Assembly (NCBI GenBank): GCA_963681505.1
Contig: OY811988.1
Location: 4,261,735-4,325,734, forward strand
DNA from: Eunapius fragilis
Lineage: Eukaryota; Porifera; Demospongiae; Spongillida; Spongillidae
Direction: 5' to 3'
DNA: 64,000 nt
Each line of letters begins with the position of its first letter. The first letter of the stretch is position 1. Below the pieces are notes generated by a model. The model saw only the letters and a list, made by a program, of their open reading frames with translations, did no database searches and was not told the DNA's origin. Positions 23,941 through 35,090 of this stretch are shown here, in pieces. The position numbers and the translations under genes are program-made.

Positions 23941-24249
23941 CGAAACATAGTTGTATGTATTCAAAAGTGATTGTCATTGCCTTGCAGATCAGCTCTTTTG
24001 TGTATGTGGCTTGTATTCATTGATGCTGCTGTATTATTTGTAATAATTACCTTGCATATGCATATTGCTATCTACGAGGCAAATATGGGGCATCTACAAG
24101 TTATATTAATTGTACCTGCATGTATAGACTTGTTATTTAATTGGTTAACCGGGGTGGCGGCTTACTTGCATAGGTATTGTTGGTACAGTTAATATCACTC
24201 CCTGAGCCAATTTGCATTGTAGCTCATTTATATCAGATATATGAACATA

Positions 24250-24431
24250 AACAAACAAATGTTCTGAATCCGGTTGACCCGTTTAAAAGCGGGTCAGTTT
24301 TGCATATGCCGGTTGACCGGCTTGAATTTATGGGTTGTAAATCCGGTTGACCGGTTTTAAAGCCGGTTGACCGGCTTGAAAGCGCGTCAACCGGCTTTAA
24401 AACGGGTTGGGTTTTAAATCGGGCCGTAACA
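24250..24431. repeat. Right terminal inverted repeat with CCGGTTGACCGG iterations
   Basis: Reverse complement of the left end, preceded by at least four copies of a roughly 20-base unit built on the palindrome CCGGTTGACCGG. Iterated subterminal palindromes are usually transposase binding sites. Confidence 0.75.
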
Positions 24432-24530
24432 TATACGATCCTATATACGCCAGTAATAATTAATGGCGGGAAACTTTCATTTTCATTCAATTACAGCTAC
24501 AGTTTCAATACAAAAAACCAAAATAAATTA

Positions 24531-24767
24531 TCAGAGTTCAGTTGGCAGGAGCAAAATCTCCAATATTTCCAAATTCTTCAAGCACCACATTTCAGACGCA
24601 TTTAGTTGGGGATCCTTTTTAAGCAGAAATCGGCGGTCACCAGGAAAGTGATGGTGTTCAAAAAGACATCCTATAGCATGTGTTCCGTTGCTAGTACATA
24701 GGGGTTGTGTAATTTGAATTAATATTTGTGCTGAATTTATAAGTACTAATGGTTCGGATTTATTCAA
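24531..24767 (-). CDS. Unrecognised open frame right of the transposon
   Basis: 78 codons on the minus strand, with CLFEHHHFPGDRRFLLKKDP and NASEMWCLKNLEILEILLLP. The composition is protein-like and not repeat-derived. It could be an exon. I see no domain and no paralogue in the window. Flanking sequence to 25100 is AT-rich. Confidence 0.25.
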   Translation of the reverse strand: MNKSEPLVLINSAQILIQITQPLCTSNGTHAIGCLFEHHHFPGDRRFLLKKDPQLNASEMWCLKNLEILEILLLPTEL

Positions 24768-24770
24768 AAC

Positions 24771-26690
24771 AAAGTTAGACTTACACCTTTTTAAATGTAT
24801 GAAAAATGGCCACTCTTAAATTTTATTAACTAACCGCAAGTTATAGTATATTTGCCACCTCATTTTTATGTGTAGAAAGGTTGTATGATGCAAATTGTGC
24901 ATATATATTTGAAGATTTCAGTTCGGGAAGGCAAAACATAGCTTCCATTAACATGTACACAAAATCAATGTTTTCTGACCTAATTATTGTATTCCACTGT
25001 TTTTTATAAATTGAATCTTAACGAAAAATTGAGTTGCCACCCTTTATTAAGATTTGCAGCACATTGGTACACGTTTTCATGCCATTTGTTTTTTCCATTA
25101 TATAGACTTTTCTAGTTCGGGGAGCCTTTGAACAATGTTCGGTTACTGGCGCCGCCATCTTGAGCATTATTGATTAAATGGTTGTCATAACAGAAACACG
25201 ACTGGCTACATGTATGTAAATGTACATGTAGCTTACTAAATAATTCTAGTTAGGTTTATTAACTCACAAATGTTAACGAACTATTACTGGCCACATCCCC
25301 GCTTGGCAGGGGCAGATCCAGTATTTTGGTAAGGGGCCGGGGTTCGAATTTTATGAACTGATAAAATTAGCCCAGGTTGAGTACGAAAACTGGGGTCGGG
25401 AAGGGGGGAGGGATTCGAAATACAAGCACTGAGACGCGATTCGCTGATGTGGTGCTCCGATTCTAATTTTATGCAGCAAACATCGCTTCATAACCGTTCA
25501 AATTTGTCCAACCCCACGGGTCCGCTTGGGTAACATGTCACTTATGCGAGCAGTCTGCTTTGCGAACAGCTAAGTTATAAACGTCTGCCGAAATTTGTAA
25601 CCTGTCGAAATTTGTTACCACGCCAGCTAGCGCGTACAGTCAGAGATAATACGGTAAGGGAAAGATCGTATATTTATAAACAAGATAGAACGACTAATTA
25701 AATAGCGCTGTTCAGATTAGTTTTAGTCTAGAAGTTGTATATTGAAGTTTATACGACCAGAGGTAAAAAGCTAAGTCATCGTTGATTCATATCGCAGACA
25801 CACAAAATTGTCTGTTCAAATCCACTCGTGGTCAGAGCACATATACGAGGGACTAGGTTTATATGCGGCGGATCCCCCGCTTTTTTATTTGCAAGATCTA
25901 GAACGTTTTTGAAGCTGATCCAGTTCGATTATTAATCAATGTTCGATTATTGATAACATATTACTTGCGTTGATCGCTCACATTCCCTGCATGCAATACA
26001 TACTCGCAGATCACCTTTGCACGAACATTAGACCGGTTCATTGACAGTGTCACTTTTAACCTGGAGTCATCAATCTATTCAACCATGCGTATTTGATCAT
26101 AAATAAGCAACTAAACTTTGTCTTCGTGGCTCTAGAATGAAATGGAGGAGAGTGATGGACATTAATGATGGAGCTGGGCTCCCCAGTTACATGGACTAAG
26201 TTGTGCAACCTGTTTAATGTTTTCAATTTATACTTATGATTAATCTTATTCTTGTATGTATCTAGTACAGTGATCTATAAGGATAGCATATGTTTAAGAG
26301 TTTTAGATTTAATAGACTAGCGTGTTAATGGTTTATGATAAACCATGTTAAATAAACTGAACATTTATCCCACTATACATCCGTTATGTACATATATGAA
26401 TTTTGAAGGACGAAAGAATATAGTGGTAGTAAACAGATGCCAATACCTGACCTTTGTTATTGTCATAACCAGTATGGTTGCAAGGAAACAATGCCTGCAT
26501 ACTATCTGCTCCACTCTGCATTGTATCCATATACCATGCACGGAATGCGTGCACCTTTATAATTATACAAATATATCAGTAGGTGTACCTGCACAAATTA
26601 TGCAGGCCTACTGATTATGCATAACAGCGAATGCACATGCATCCATGCATCAGTGCAATTGGTAGACCTGCACGGGCAGCAAGTTAATTC
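24771..26690. other. AT-rich anonymous interval with a transposon-end-like segment
   Basis: No supported gene. Near 25308-25420 the phrase AGGGGCAGATCCAGTATTTT and G-rich text resemble termini of decayed DNA transposons. 25700-26640 holds only short frames. Confidence 0.4.
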
Positions 26691-26714
26691 TAATCACTTA
26701 ATTCATCATGCATT

Positions 26715-27620
26715 TTCCATGCATGCAATTGAGAGCTGGTTTGACTTTCTTCGCGTATATGCACTTCAAAGCATTCATTAGCAGCGGTGCAGTCATGATA
26801 TCTTGCACCGTATTGTCTTGCATAATGCACAATCTTAATTAATCGTAGACTATGACAGCATAATTGGGCACCTTCTACCTCATGCATGTATCGCAATGCA
26901 TGCATGCACGGATAATGCTCGTAACTAGTAAAATGAACAAGAAAAGCGTGGAAATTGTAATTGAGCGTTGTCCGAGATTACCAGGCTGGCAATAGAGTCC
27001 TATATAAAAATCGGCGAGCTTAATAATCCTTGGTTCGAGCTACTAGCTGGTTCAAGTAGACAACATGTTGTGTGCACGCATGATTTCTGAATTTTTGGTC
27101 CATACTCTAGCAACCAGAAGTCCCAGAGCTGGTTTGACTTTCTTCGCGTATATGGATAAACTGCACTTCAAAGCATTCATTAGCAGCGCTAGCGGTGCAG
27201 TCATGTTATCATGCATCGTATTGTCTTGCATAATGCACAATCTTAATTAATCGCAGACTATGATAATTGGATCACAATCTATCGCATGCATGCACGGATA
27301 TTGCTCTAACTAGTAAAATGAACAAATTCAAGAAAAGCGTGGTAATTGTAACTGAGCGTTGTCCGAGGTTACCAGGCTGTCAATAGAGTCCTATATAAGC
27401 GTCGAAACAGACAACCACTTTGAAAGTAATGCCGCGAGTGCTACTGACAAAGAGAATGACACGAGGCATATCCCACGGGGCACGACACATCAAGTATTAT
27501 AAACCCACTGGGTTCGAGCAAGGATTGTAATGGTCAATAATCCTTGGTTCGAGCTACTAGCTGATTCAAGTATACAACATACTGCATGTGTGCACGCATG
27601 ATTTCTGAATGTTTAGACAT
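26715..27620. repeat. Tandem duplication (~400-bp unit) with duplicated TATA-like sites
   Basis: 26725-27105 and 27130-27620 are direct copies. Shared blocks are GAGCTGGTTTGACTTTCTTC, TTGTCTTGCATAATGCACAA, GAAAAGCGTGG and GAGTCCTATATAA. The second copy has an extra ~110 bases after its TATATAA, including a short frame starting MPRVLLTKRMTRGISHGARH. No known gene or RNA was recognised. Confidence 0.6.
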
Positions 27621-28189
27621 CCATATTCTATAGAGCACGCAGACGTCCCTATCAGCATGCGTTGCATTATTTATTCACCAACTGACTTTTCAATCCATGC
27701 ACATCACTGTAAGCGTGGGCGTACCGCAGTAGTATCGTAGTGCCACACCCTCTTGGCACGCTGTATTATAAATGTACACTTAAGTTATTTTACTATTAAA
27801 TTAAATCAGTTACATGTGCACGTGAGCAAATGTTTCGTCATTAGATGTCATGAATTATTTAAAAGGTATTGTAGATGATTTTATAATATCTTGCGTCATC
27901 TTTTAAATACATATATGAATAAACTATGCGTGGTTGAAATTAATTTATTTGTCTTGATTTTAGTAAAAGGGTGCTTAAAGTTTATTTCCTGAAAAATGCA
28001 TATTATAATCAAATCGATTTTTAGAGTATATTAAACATCTTTGAAATTCAATGTGGAAAAAAAACAAAAAAAAAAACAGGATGATCGCGTATGTATGGGC
28101 CATTTCTGGATATGTGAGGTCTTTAAATTCTCTTCGATTTGCTCGAAAAAGGGTTGAGACCTTCATAAAATATTTTGTGACAGGAAAGG
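27621..28189. other. AT-rich anonymous interval
   Basis: Only short frames and A- or T-rich stretches. No recognised feature. Confidence 0.4.
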
Positions 28190-28620
28190 AAATGTTCTAG
28201 TTCACATTTTATGTGATATCCAGGCTAATTGGACGGCTTGCCGACCCATTTCTATGCCCCGCAGGGATACATGTCCTATTGAATAACTGACCGCATGAGC
28301 AGAGAGATACATGTATGCGATAGTTATGGCAACAATGAGCTACCGTAAAATACCAATTAAACGCCGCGGCGTCTATTTGGGACAAAAAACGCTTGCGTCG
28401 AAGATCATAGAAATTGTAAGGGCGATTGAAGTTTGCACACATGCTCGGACAATCTATCCAAAAACCTGGCAATGCCAGGGTATGTCGGCGGTTCTACTGC
28501 ATTTGTGGGCGGTATTAAGAGACGCCGCGGCGTTTAATTGGGATTTTACGGCAAATATTTACATACACATGCATGTGCATTTCTTTTACAGTGTCGTTGG
28601 GTGATTTGATCGTTGTGCAG
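28190..28620 (+). pseudogene. Second hAT remnant, 3' part, split by a MITE
   Basis: Inverted, diverged counterpart of 17520-17720. It shares TTTTATGTGATATCCAGGCTA, CTATTGAATAA.TGACCGCATGA and the block coding MHVHF..VVGDL. The match is interrupted at 28341-28553 by a TIR-bearing insertion that is absent from the 17-kb copy. Only the C-terminal fringe of the transposase region is present. Confidence 0.6.
28341..28553. mobile_element. 213-bp MITE with CG-rich TIRs
   Basis: Begins TACCGTAAAATACCAATTAA then ACGCCGCGGCGTCT; the end is its reverse complement with few mismatches (about 34 bp). The TIR contains the perfect palindrome ACGCCGCGGCGT. The related hAT copy near 17.57 kb lacks the insert. 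No clear target duplication. Superfamily not assigned. Confidence 0.7.
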
Positions 28621-29011
28621 AGTTGCTTTCATTCCTGTTACGTGGATAATGGCGTTGTAGCCGGTCCCAGATGTGCCACAACCAGTGTTTCATCCATCAT
28701 ACACGATCACGGTCCCTCACTAAGTCTTTTCATAAGAGCAAAGGCCATGCTTTTATCAAAAGATCAAGTATGCCAAATATGGGAGATCCTAGAGTCTCCG
28801 ATAGGAGATAAAGAATTTTATTGTGAAGAGACCAACTGCCTCCATGCAGGCTCCTTGCCCAAATAGAGCAGGTGGGTTCCATGGGCTCGCAAGTACCACG
28901 GCTCCAGCTTCGTATGTGTGGTGGTGTGTCTGCAAAGTTAATGGTTCACGTTTCAAGATCAACCCCACCGTCAGACGTTCTGTCTTTGATGCTGATGCAC
29001 ATCGCTGCTTT
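28621..29011 (+). other. Protein-like open sequence of unknown identity
   Basis: Plus-strand frames cover 28573-28866 (GPRCATTSVSSIIHDHGPSL, KDQVCQIWEILESPIGDKEF) and 28823-29143 (GFHGLASTTAPASYVWWCV). The text looks like coding sequence but changes frame and has no known domain. Possibly a decayed transposon gene. Confidence 0.25.
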
Positions 29012-30119
29012 ACAGAGAGTACAGCCATTAATACCCCATTAGAGGTCGCCTTAGACCTGGCCAACTTTCTCAACACCCATCTGCTGTGTATCTATCAAAG
29101 AAGTTATAAATATAGGAATGGCTCTCTAAGGTCCCAAGAGTGATACCCGACCATACAAGTTATGTAATGTATTGAATGATATGTCGGGAGAATACCATCT
29201 ACACTATTATATGACCGATGTCTCGACCGCGGATATTCAAAGGGAGGTTTTGCAAGAATTAAATGCCAATGTGCTCATTCGTGAAGCATAATAGATCATC
29301 CTCATGAGTTGATGCTACCGCTGCAAAATTATATATATATATATAATTTATAATATTATATTCATTCATAGAGCTTAGCAACACACATCAACAACATAAA
29401 AGCGCTCATAGCCTTCCTTCAAAGAGATGACGCTTCGTAAGAAGAAGTTGCGAAGGACGCAGCACACGAATTAACGCCGATCGATGTGAACATACGTGTA
29501 TAAAAAGTTATAGGATTCTTGTTTCTGGCACTGCTTTCTAGTCATACACGGGCTGGAAAGGTAATTCTTAGTACTTGATAGCACAGCATGCTAGATCGAT
29601 CGCGCGATTTACTGTTCCAGTACTGTGTCACGTTACTTTGTAGCATTGCTTTTGAAACGGAGTTGTGCGTGTTTTAGTTCTTATCCATCCTTAGGTAATA
29701 CATACTGATAACTGTTGAAAGGTGATAGTGTCAATCATCACGTGACCTAGCAACAAGGTACTCTGCATGACAATAATAAAAACACAAAGAGATACCAAAT
29801 ATGCAACGAAATGAACCCCTATAGCTGGTCATTATATATTCGCTGGGTTACTCATCCTCGTATACGTAGGGATAGGTTTGATTAGCGGATAACATTCTCA
29901 ATAATGGAATAAAATAATACCACCATCCCTTCACAAATTTAATAGTATCAACCAAATTGCACCCCTCCCCTTACCCCCAGTTGTTCATATTGTGTACGGC
30001 TCGCACGACACAACAATTGTGCTCAATGTCCGCGTAGTACTATATGTCCGCGTGTTATCTAACGTCAATTACTTAATTTTTACATGATACGCAGAAGCGT
30101 TCACGGTTGCGGAGATAGT

Positions 30120-30632
30120 CACGTTTAAACAGAAGCCATTCATTTTTCAATGGGGGCAGAGAGAGAAGGGCTTTATGTCAACACTAGTAAGGGAAGACCG
30201 CACAGATTACACATGTTGATAGTGGTTTACATGTATTGGTGCCCGTAATTAAGGTTTGCGTTATCCGCCGTAATCGCAGCAAAAATGATCGCAAATCAAA
30301 TGATTGACCCGTATCAAGATGTGGGCGCATAATCTATCATTGATTTTAAAAATAATCCACATGTTATATGTGAGTTCAGCCGTTAATAGCATCACATGCG
30401 CCTTGTGTCACGATGCATGGTAGCACGCTACCCTAATCCCCCGCGGAGCACGTTTATCCTCCAAGAGGCACAGAAACAAAATGTTTGGCAATTATTCAGT
30501 TCAGATTTCCCAGTGACGTGGAATAGATTTGCCTCATTGTTCAAGTCCTTATCTGTTTGGGCCGACGTTTCAAAGCACTATCTTCTTTGCAGCAGCTCGT
30601 TTCAGTCAAACCACCCGGATGCGCAAAGGTGA
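30120..30632 (+). pseudogene. Diverged copy of the 172-codon open frame at 56515
   Basis: Homologous to 56515-57033 but not open throughout. Only the 3' part (30396-30632, VARYPNPPRSTFILQEAQKQ to SSSFQSNHPDAQR) keeps a long frame, so either this copy decayed or the frame is not a gene. Function unknown. Confidence 0.35.
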
Positions 30633-30921
30633 CATTATATAATAGGGTATATTATAATTAATCTTACTAGAACAAAGTCTGAACTAAACTGAACTATTCT
30701 GATTTGCAAGAATTATAATAGAAAATCTTGAATTTATGTATATATACGTGATCTGTAGGATGCTTGCTATTGAATGTTATTTATTTGCCAAAAATATTAA
30801 AATATACACATATACGCATTATTTACCGATGAAAGGAACAAAAAAGAATAGTTCAGTTTAGTTCAGACATTGTTTTATAGGCTCGAATAAACTTTATACA
30901 AAAATCGCGACACATGAAGTT

Positions 30922-31323
30922 TCATAACAGTTGGACATAAATGGATCCGCATATGTCTTCCAATGCCATGTTGCTACAACTGCTGGTCGATGGAATTAAT
31001 GTTGGACATTGTTGAGCTACCTGTACGGATCAGGAGTTGCATAAACGACGGTCATTAGAAATTATTTTAAGCAATCTTACCCATACACATAAATTGCTCT
31101 GAATTGCTGATTTGATTCCAGTCAGAGCAGTTTGGTTGCACGCAGTTCCATTTGGACAATGGGCAATAGTTCCCTCCAAGTACCACAGCGACTGGCATAT
31201 CAGCTTCACAGTCGTCGAAGTTATAGAATTGCTGCAATCAACGTCACGATTGTGAAGAGGGTGACCCAAGGCACCTCCTACCAGGATGAGAACCAAAGTA
31301 GTTACATGGAAAAGTGGAGACAT
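30922..31323 (-). CDS. Secreted 8-cysteine peptide precursor, subfamily B
   Basis: Exon 1 31323-31081, intron 31080-31021 (60 bases, GTAAGA...GTACAG), exon 2 31020-30922; 113 residues. The signal peptide is MSPLFHVTTLVLILVGGALG, then HPLHNR. Cysteines at 30, 43, 56, 62, 79, 86, 96 and 105. The SLWYLEGTIAHC core and sequons NGT (58) and NQT (63) are present, and the C-terminus is EDICGSIYVQLL. This copy has Val80 where its relatives have Leu. It lies in segmental-duplication copy A and is the orthologous position of 57327-57728. The TATA-like site is about 57 bases upstream. Secreted, function unknown. Confidence 0.85.
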
Positions 31324-31376
31324 TTCTTTTCAGGTTTCAATCGAATGGCGGATGAATAATGAAAAAATCGTCCTCA

Positions 31377-31388
31377 AATATATACCCT
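31377..31388 (-). promoter_or_regulatory. TATA-like element and upstream block
   Basis: Minus-strand GGTATATATTTG. Further upstream (31395-31480) is a block shared with the 40404 gene: AACGTGGG, TTATTGATCG, AACTTACATTC (inverted sense), and AGCTTCCTGCA. Confidence 0.6.
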
Positions 31389-31389
31389 G

Positions 31390-32810
31390 ACCTAACGTGG
31401 GATGATAGTTTTCGATCAATAATATTAACTTACATTCTTTGTAGAAACTGTGTAGTTATTAGCTTCCTGCAGCTGAAACGTCATGTAACTCACTGGTAAG
31501 GGGTGTTTTCGGTAGCATAGCGGAAATCACCTCGCATATGCATTCACGTTTCATGTTTCCATGATCAATTTTCAAAGGAATTTAATTGCGTTATCCAGCA
31601 TCCCTGAGACAATATTTGGCCCCTGCTATGATATGGCTACTGGTTAGTAGTAACAGAAACATATCTCGCCTCCACCATTTTAACCTTTAAATGTCAGCAT
31701 ACAAATGAAGGCAGACCCCAGCTTGGTGCACCTCATGGTACAGCCGCACATGTAACACATGATATATAGTTGCAAAGTGGTGCCTTTTCAGTATCTGAAA
31801 ACTTTACACTCAATCGCAAATAATCAACCTACGCGACCTACTCAGCCGCTTTTTCAGTCCCGTTCCAAACTTATACGTACATTTTTCACACCCATGCATA
31901 CATCGAAGACATTATACAGTCGAACTTAATCCTATCCCTCTCAGGCAGAGCTCCTCCTGCATGGTGTCCTTTTTGTCCTTTTATTACATCAAGACTTGGC
32001 AGTCTAGACTTCACCACTTCACCATTTCCAGCAATGCTATAGTTAGATGGTTCGATCATAAACCCGCTATAATACAATCTAATTCTGCTAAAGACTATAC
32101 ACTCAGTGTAATTGAAGCACAGATCCAGGCCAAAAACCACGTGCATAAATCAAAGTGACAGCTCATATCCATTCAATGCATCTAAGGAGCTCGTTCATCA
32201 AAAGGGCATGTATACCCTGCAGAATCACCCTTCTTTCGGTTGACCTTGTGCACATGCAGTGATCACTATCACTATGGCCTAGAAGTCAACCAGTAGTTAC
32301 TGATGATAAACTTCATTGCATAACCTGCATCATTATAATTATAATTTTTTGCCGTATATAAATATAAGTAAAATGTGCTGTACACATTTAGCTCGCATTG
32401 ATATGAATACTTTATGCATGAAAAATAATCAACATGGATGCTAGATGTACGCAGTACGGTATCACGCAGGAATGTATATATATATGCTGCGAGTACATGC
32501 ATGAATGCGGGTAATCGGTGACGAGAAAATAGCCCATCAGGATCGAATGCATTGGACACGAGGCTGGATGACATGAATGATGTGCGCGTAATTTAGGGAC
32601 TCAGAACTTGTACTCACGTGGGAATCCAAAATACTTCTATAGACGCACGATCAATTTAAATTAGTAATTTCTCCGGTATAAGTGTCCGTAATGCTTGGGA
32701 ATGATTGGACCGTACCCTTTGACCGGTTCTATCCAAATGGTCGGACCAGTATGACCAATTGACAGCTCCGAACCGCTCAATACATCCTGGCAGAGTCAAT
32801 GCTTGACACA
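31390..32810. other. Anonymous interval within duplication copy A
   Basis: Matches 57795-59250. After the promoter block there are only short frames, an AT-rich patch near 32330-32480, and no recognisable gene. Confidence 0.45.
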
Positions 32811-32811
32811 A

Positions 32812-33060
32812 GATATCAGCCCAATCATGTACCACGATTAACCCCAATCATGGGCCACTATTAACCCCAATCATGTACCGCTATTAGCCCAAATCATGTT
32901 CCATTATTAACCCTAATCATGTACCACTATTACCCAATCATGGACCACTGTTAACCCCAATCATGAATCACTATTAACCCCAATCCATGGACTACTATTA
33001 ACCCAAATCATGTACCACCATTAACCGCAATCATGAGTCACTATTAAACCCAATTCTTAT
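32812..33060. repeat. 21-23-bp minisatellite
   Basis: About eleven units of the type CCCAATCATGTACCACTATT-AA. The same array occurs at 59252-59470 in copy B with a different unit order. Confidence 0.85.
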
Positions 33061-33134
33061 AACTTTAGCATCGTGGGACAAATTAAGTTTGATATCTTAT
33101 TATTGGCATTGTATATAGCCAACAACTGATCTTG

Positions 33135-33850
33135 CTAGGGCCTTAGGGCGGATACAGGAATTCTGGAATCGAATAATAAATAGGCGGGAGGTACGGAAAG
33201 TGTTTGCGCGGGAAGCATTTGGGGACCCGCACTTCGTTGCGCTCGTTTTAGCACTGGTAACAATGGCTTCCCCGTTCAAATTGTCGCCATCGCATACCGT
33301 AACCACGTATGCGTTAATTTATACTCATAGTGATACGTTAGTTCGGTTGGGTTCCCGTCTGCCTTGCTCGTCTGATTGCAGCATCAATCCATATGCTCGA
33401 TTGAGTTGTATATCGTAGAATGGCTGTCCCCCTGAGGTAATGTCCTCTCGAACATATCATATACATTATACCTCAGGTAATATTATCTGTTCCCACCCGT
33501 CCCCCCCCCCCCCCCCCCCCCCCCCCCCACGCGAAAGTTCCTTGATAATACTTTAATTAGTCCGGATATTACACTTCTCGCCAGGGATCTGAGAGTCAAT
33601 AAGGCTTGTTGAACGTCCAAGCCCTTGTGCGGATGGAAGAGATGGTTGCACCATTGGGTCTATGGGAGCATTTTGTTCTTGATCTACATCACATGGTGGT
33701 GTAGCAGCAACTATTGGTAATGGATCATCTTTATCTGTCAGTTCAGCATTGCCTTGTGGAGTACCTCTTTCCACAGTCCTGACCCTCACGATCTGTTCCC
33801 CCACTAACACACAAGCACACACACACACCCACACACACCACACATGCACA

Positions 33851-33929
<79 letters not shown>

Positions 33930-34310
33930 AATTCTGGAATCGAATAATAAATAGGCGGGAGGTACGGAAGGTGTTTGCGCGGGAAGCATTTGGGGACCCG
34001 CACTTCGTTGCGCTAGTTTTAGCACTGGTAACAATGGCTTCCCCGTTCAAATTGTCGCCATCGCATACCGTAACCACGTATGCGTTAATTTATACTCATA
34101 GTGATACGTTAGTTTGGTTGGGTTCCCGTCCGCCTTGCTCGTCTGATTGCAACATCAATCTATATGCTCGATTGAGTTGTATATCGTAGAATGGCTGTCC
34201 CCCTGAGGTAATGTCCTCCCGAACATATTATATACATTATACCTCAGGTAATATAATCTGTTCCCACCCCCGCCCCCACCCCCACCCCCACCCACCCGAA
34301 TGTTCATTGA
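33135..34310. repeat. Internal tandem duplication around the GGAATTCTGG block
   Basis: The ~390-bp block GGAATTCTGGAATCGAATAA ... CCCTGAGGTAATGTCC occurs at 33158-33540 and 33928-34310, and once in copy B (59907-60305). Each block is followed by a C-rich tract and part of an exon-like minus-strand frame. The second junction falls directly at the end of a (CA)n tract (33806-33927), suggesting the microsatellite took part in the rearrangement. Confidence 0.75.
33553..33830 (-). CDS. Possible 3' exon of an unidentified gene
   Basis: Minus-strand frame reading GEQIVRVRTVERGTPQGNAE, then ELTDKDDPLPIVAATPPCDV and ending PGEKCNIRTN stop. It is preceded by a (TG)n stretch ending in AACAG, which could serve as an acceptor. 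Pro/Asp-rich and unrecognised. In copy B the frame ends earlier at the sequence AQGL. Low confidence that it is translated. Confidence 0.25.
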
Positions 34311-34489
34311 TAATGCTTTAATTAGTCCGGATATTACACTTCTCCCCAGGTATCTGGGAGTCGATAAGGCTTGCTGAACATCAAAGCCCTTGTGCGGGAG
34401 GAGGAGATGGTTGTACCAATGGGTCTATGGGAGCATTTTGTTCTTGAGAAGGTTCTGGACTCCCATGGCATCTCATAGAAACAAGTCAA

Positions 34490-34770
34490 TCGCGTTTCCT
34501 GAGTCCACAGTGGTCTTCTTCAGGGCTTCCTTTGCAGTTTGTACTGCTCTCATTGATGGCTGGGTGATAGAAAAAGATATTCAAATGCATAAACCCATAG
34601 AATTTGATAAAGGTCTGGAAATCTGCACTTGTGAGTGCTGAGATACCAAAGCCTCAAGGCAGACCATGGGCTGATGAATAACATGTCCTAAGACCCTGAT
34701 TGCTTGTTCTGCAGAAGGAGAACACATGATGAGGCCTCTAGCCATTTCAAATGTGCATAACCAATGACAA
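34490..34770 (-). CDS. Possible exon pair of an unidentified gene (copy A)
   Basis: Minus strand: one frame reads SAEQAIRVLGHVIHQPMVCL and on through HSQVQISRPLSNSMG; a second, closer to 34490-34550, reads MRAVQTAKEALKKTTVD. Both are kept in copy B at 60693-61100, where the second is longer and cleaner. The acceptor-like TTCTGCAG and ATCACCCAG precede them. No domain recognised. Confidence 0.25.
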
Positions 34771-34940
34771 ACAAGGTCTTACCGCAATATGATCCCACAA
34801 AGTTACAATGATACCCCAAGGCTTAGTTGGCCCCTCCAGGAGACAATGGCCCCTCCAGGGGACAATGGGAGATATCACATTACTCTGACCAGCGAAATAT
34901 TCCTTCCACCTTACCCTCCTGCTGAAAATCTAACCCTGGC

Positions 34941-35090
34941 CACCAGACCACACCCATTGCCACCAGACCACACCCATTGCCATCAGATCACACCCATTGC
35001 CACCAGACCACACCCATTGCCACCAGACCATACCCATTGCCACCAGACCACACCAGCTCACACCCATTGCCACCAGACCATACCCATTGC
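34941..35090. repeat. 20-bp VNTR (CACCAGACCACACCCATTGC)
   Basis: About seven units with a few substitutions, against exactly two units at 61271-61310 in copy B. A recently expanded or contracted array. Confidence 0.9.

Larger units (their letters stand above)
18436..24431 (+). mobile_element. Ginger-like (KRBA2-type) DNA transposon, broken, with a nested LTR-kin fragment
   Basis: About 6.0 kb. Ends are inverted repeats starting TGTTACGGCCCGATTTAAAA and are flanked by TATA on both sides (18432-18435 and 24432-24435), a likely 4-bp target duplication. Contents in order on the plus strand are an N-terminal domain of KRBA2-like proteins, an H2C2-type zinc-binding region, a retroviral-type integrase core, a post-integrase region, a fragment of a Ty3/gypsy-like element, and Ulp1-protease and PHD-finger regions. 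Integrase plus Ulp1 is the known layout of Ginger1 elements. The reading regions are separated by GT-AG-bordered gaps. Several interruptions mark it as an old, non-functional copy. Confidence 0.75.

Noticed and set aside
27000-27560. tRNA genes suggested by GGTTCGAGC words
   Set aside because: The words lack an A box at the right distance and no cloverleaf could be formed by eye.
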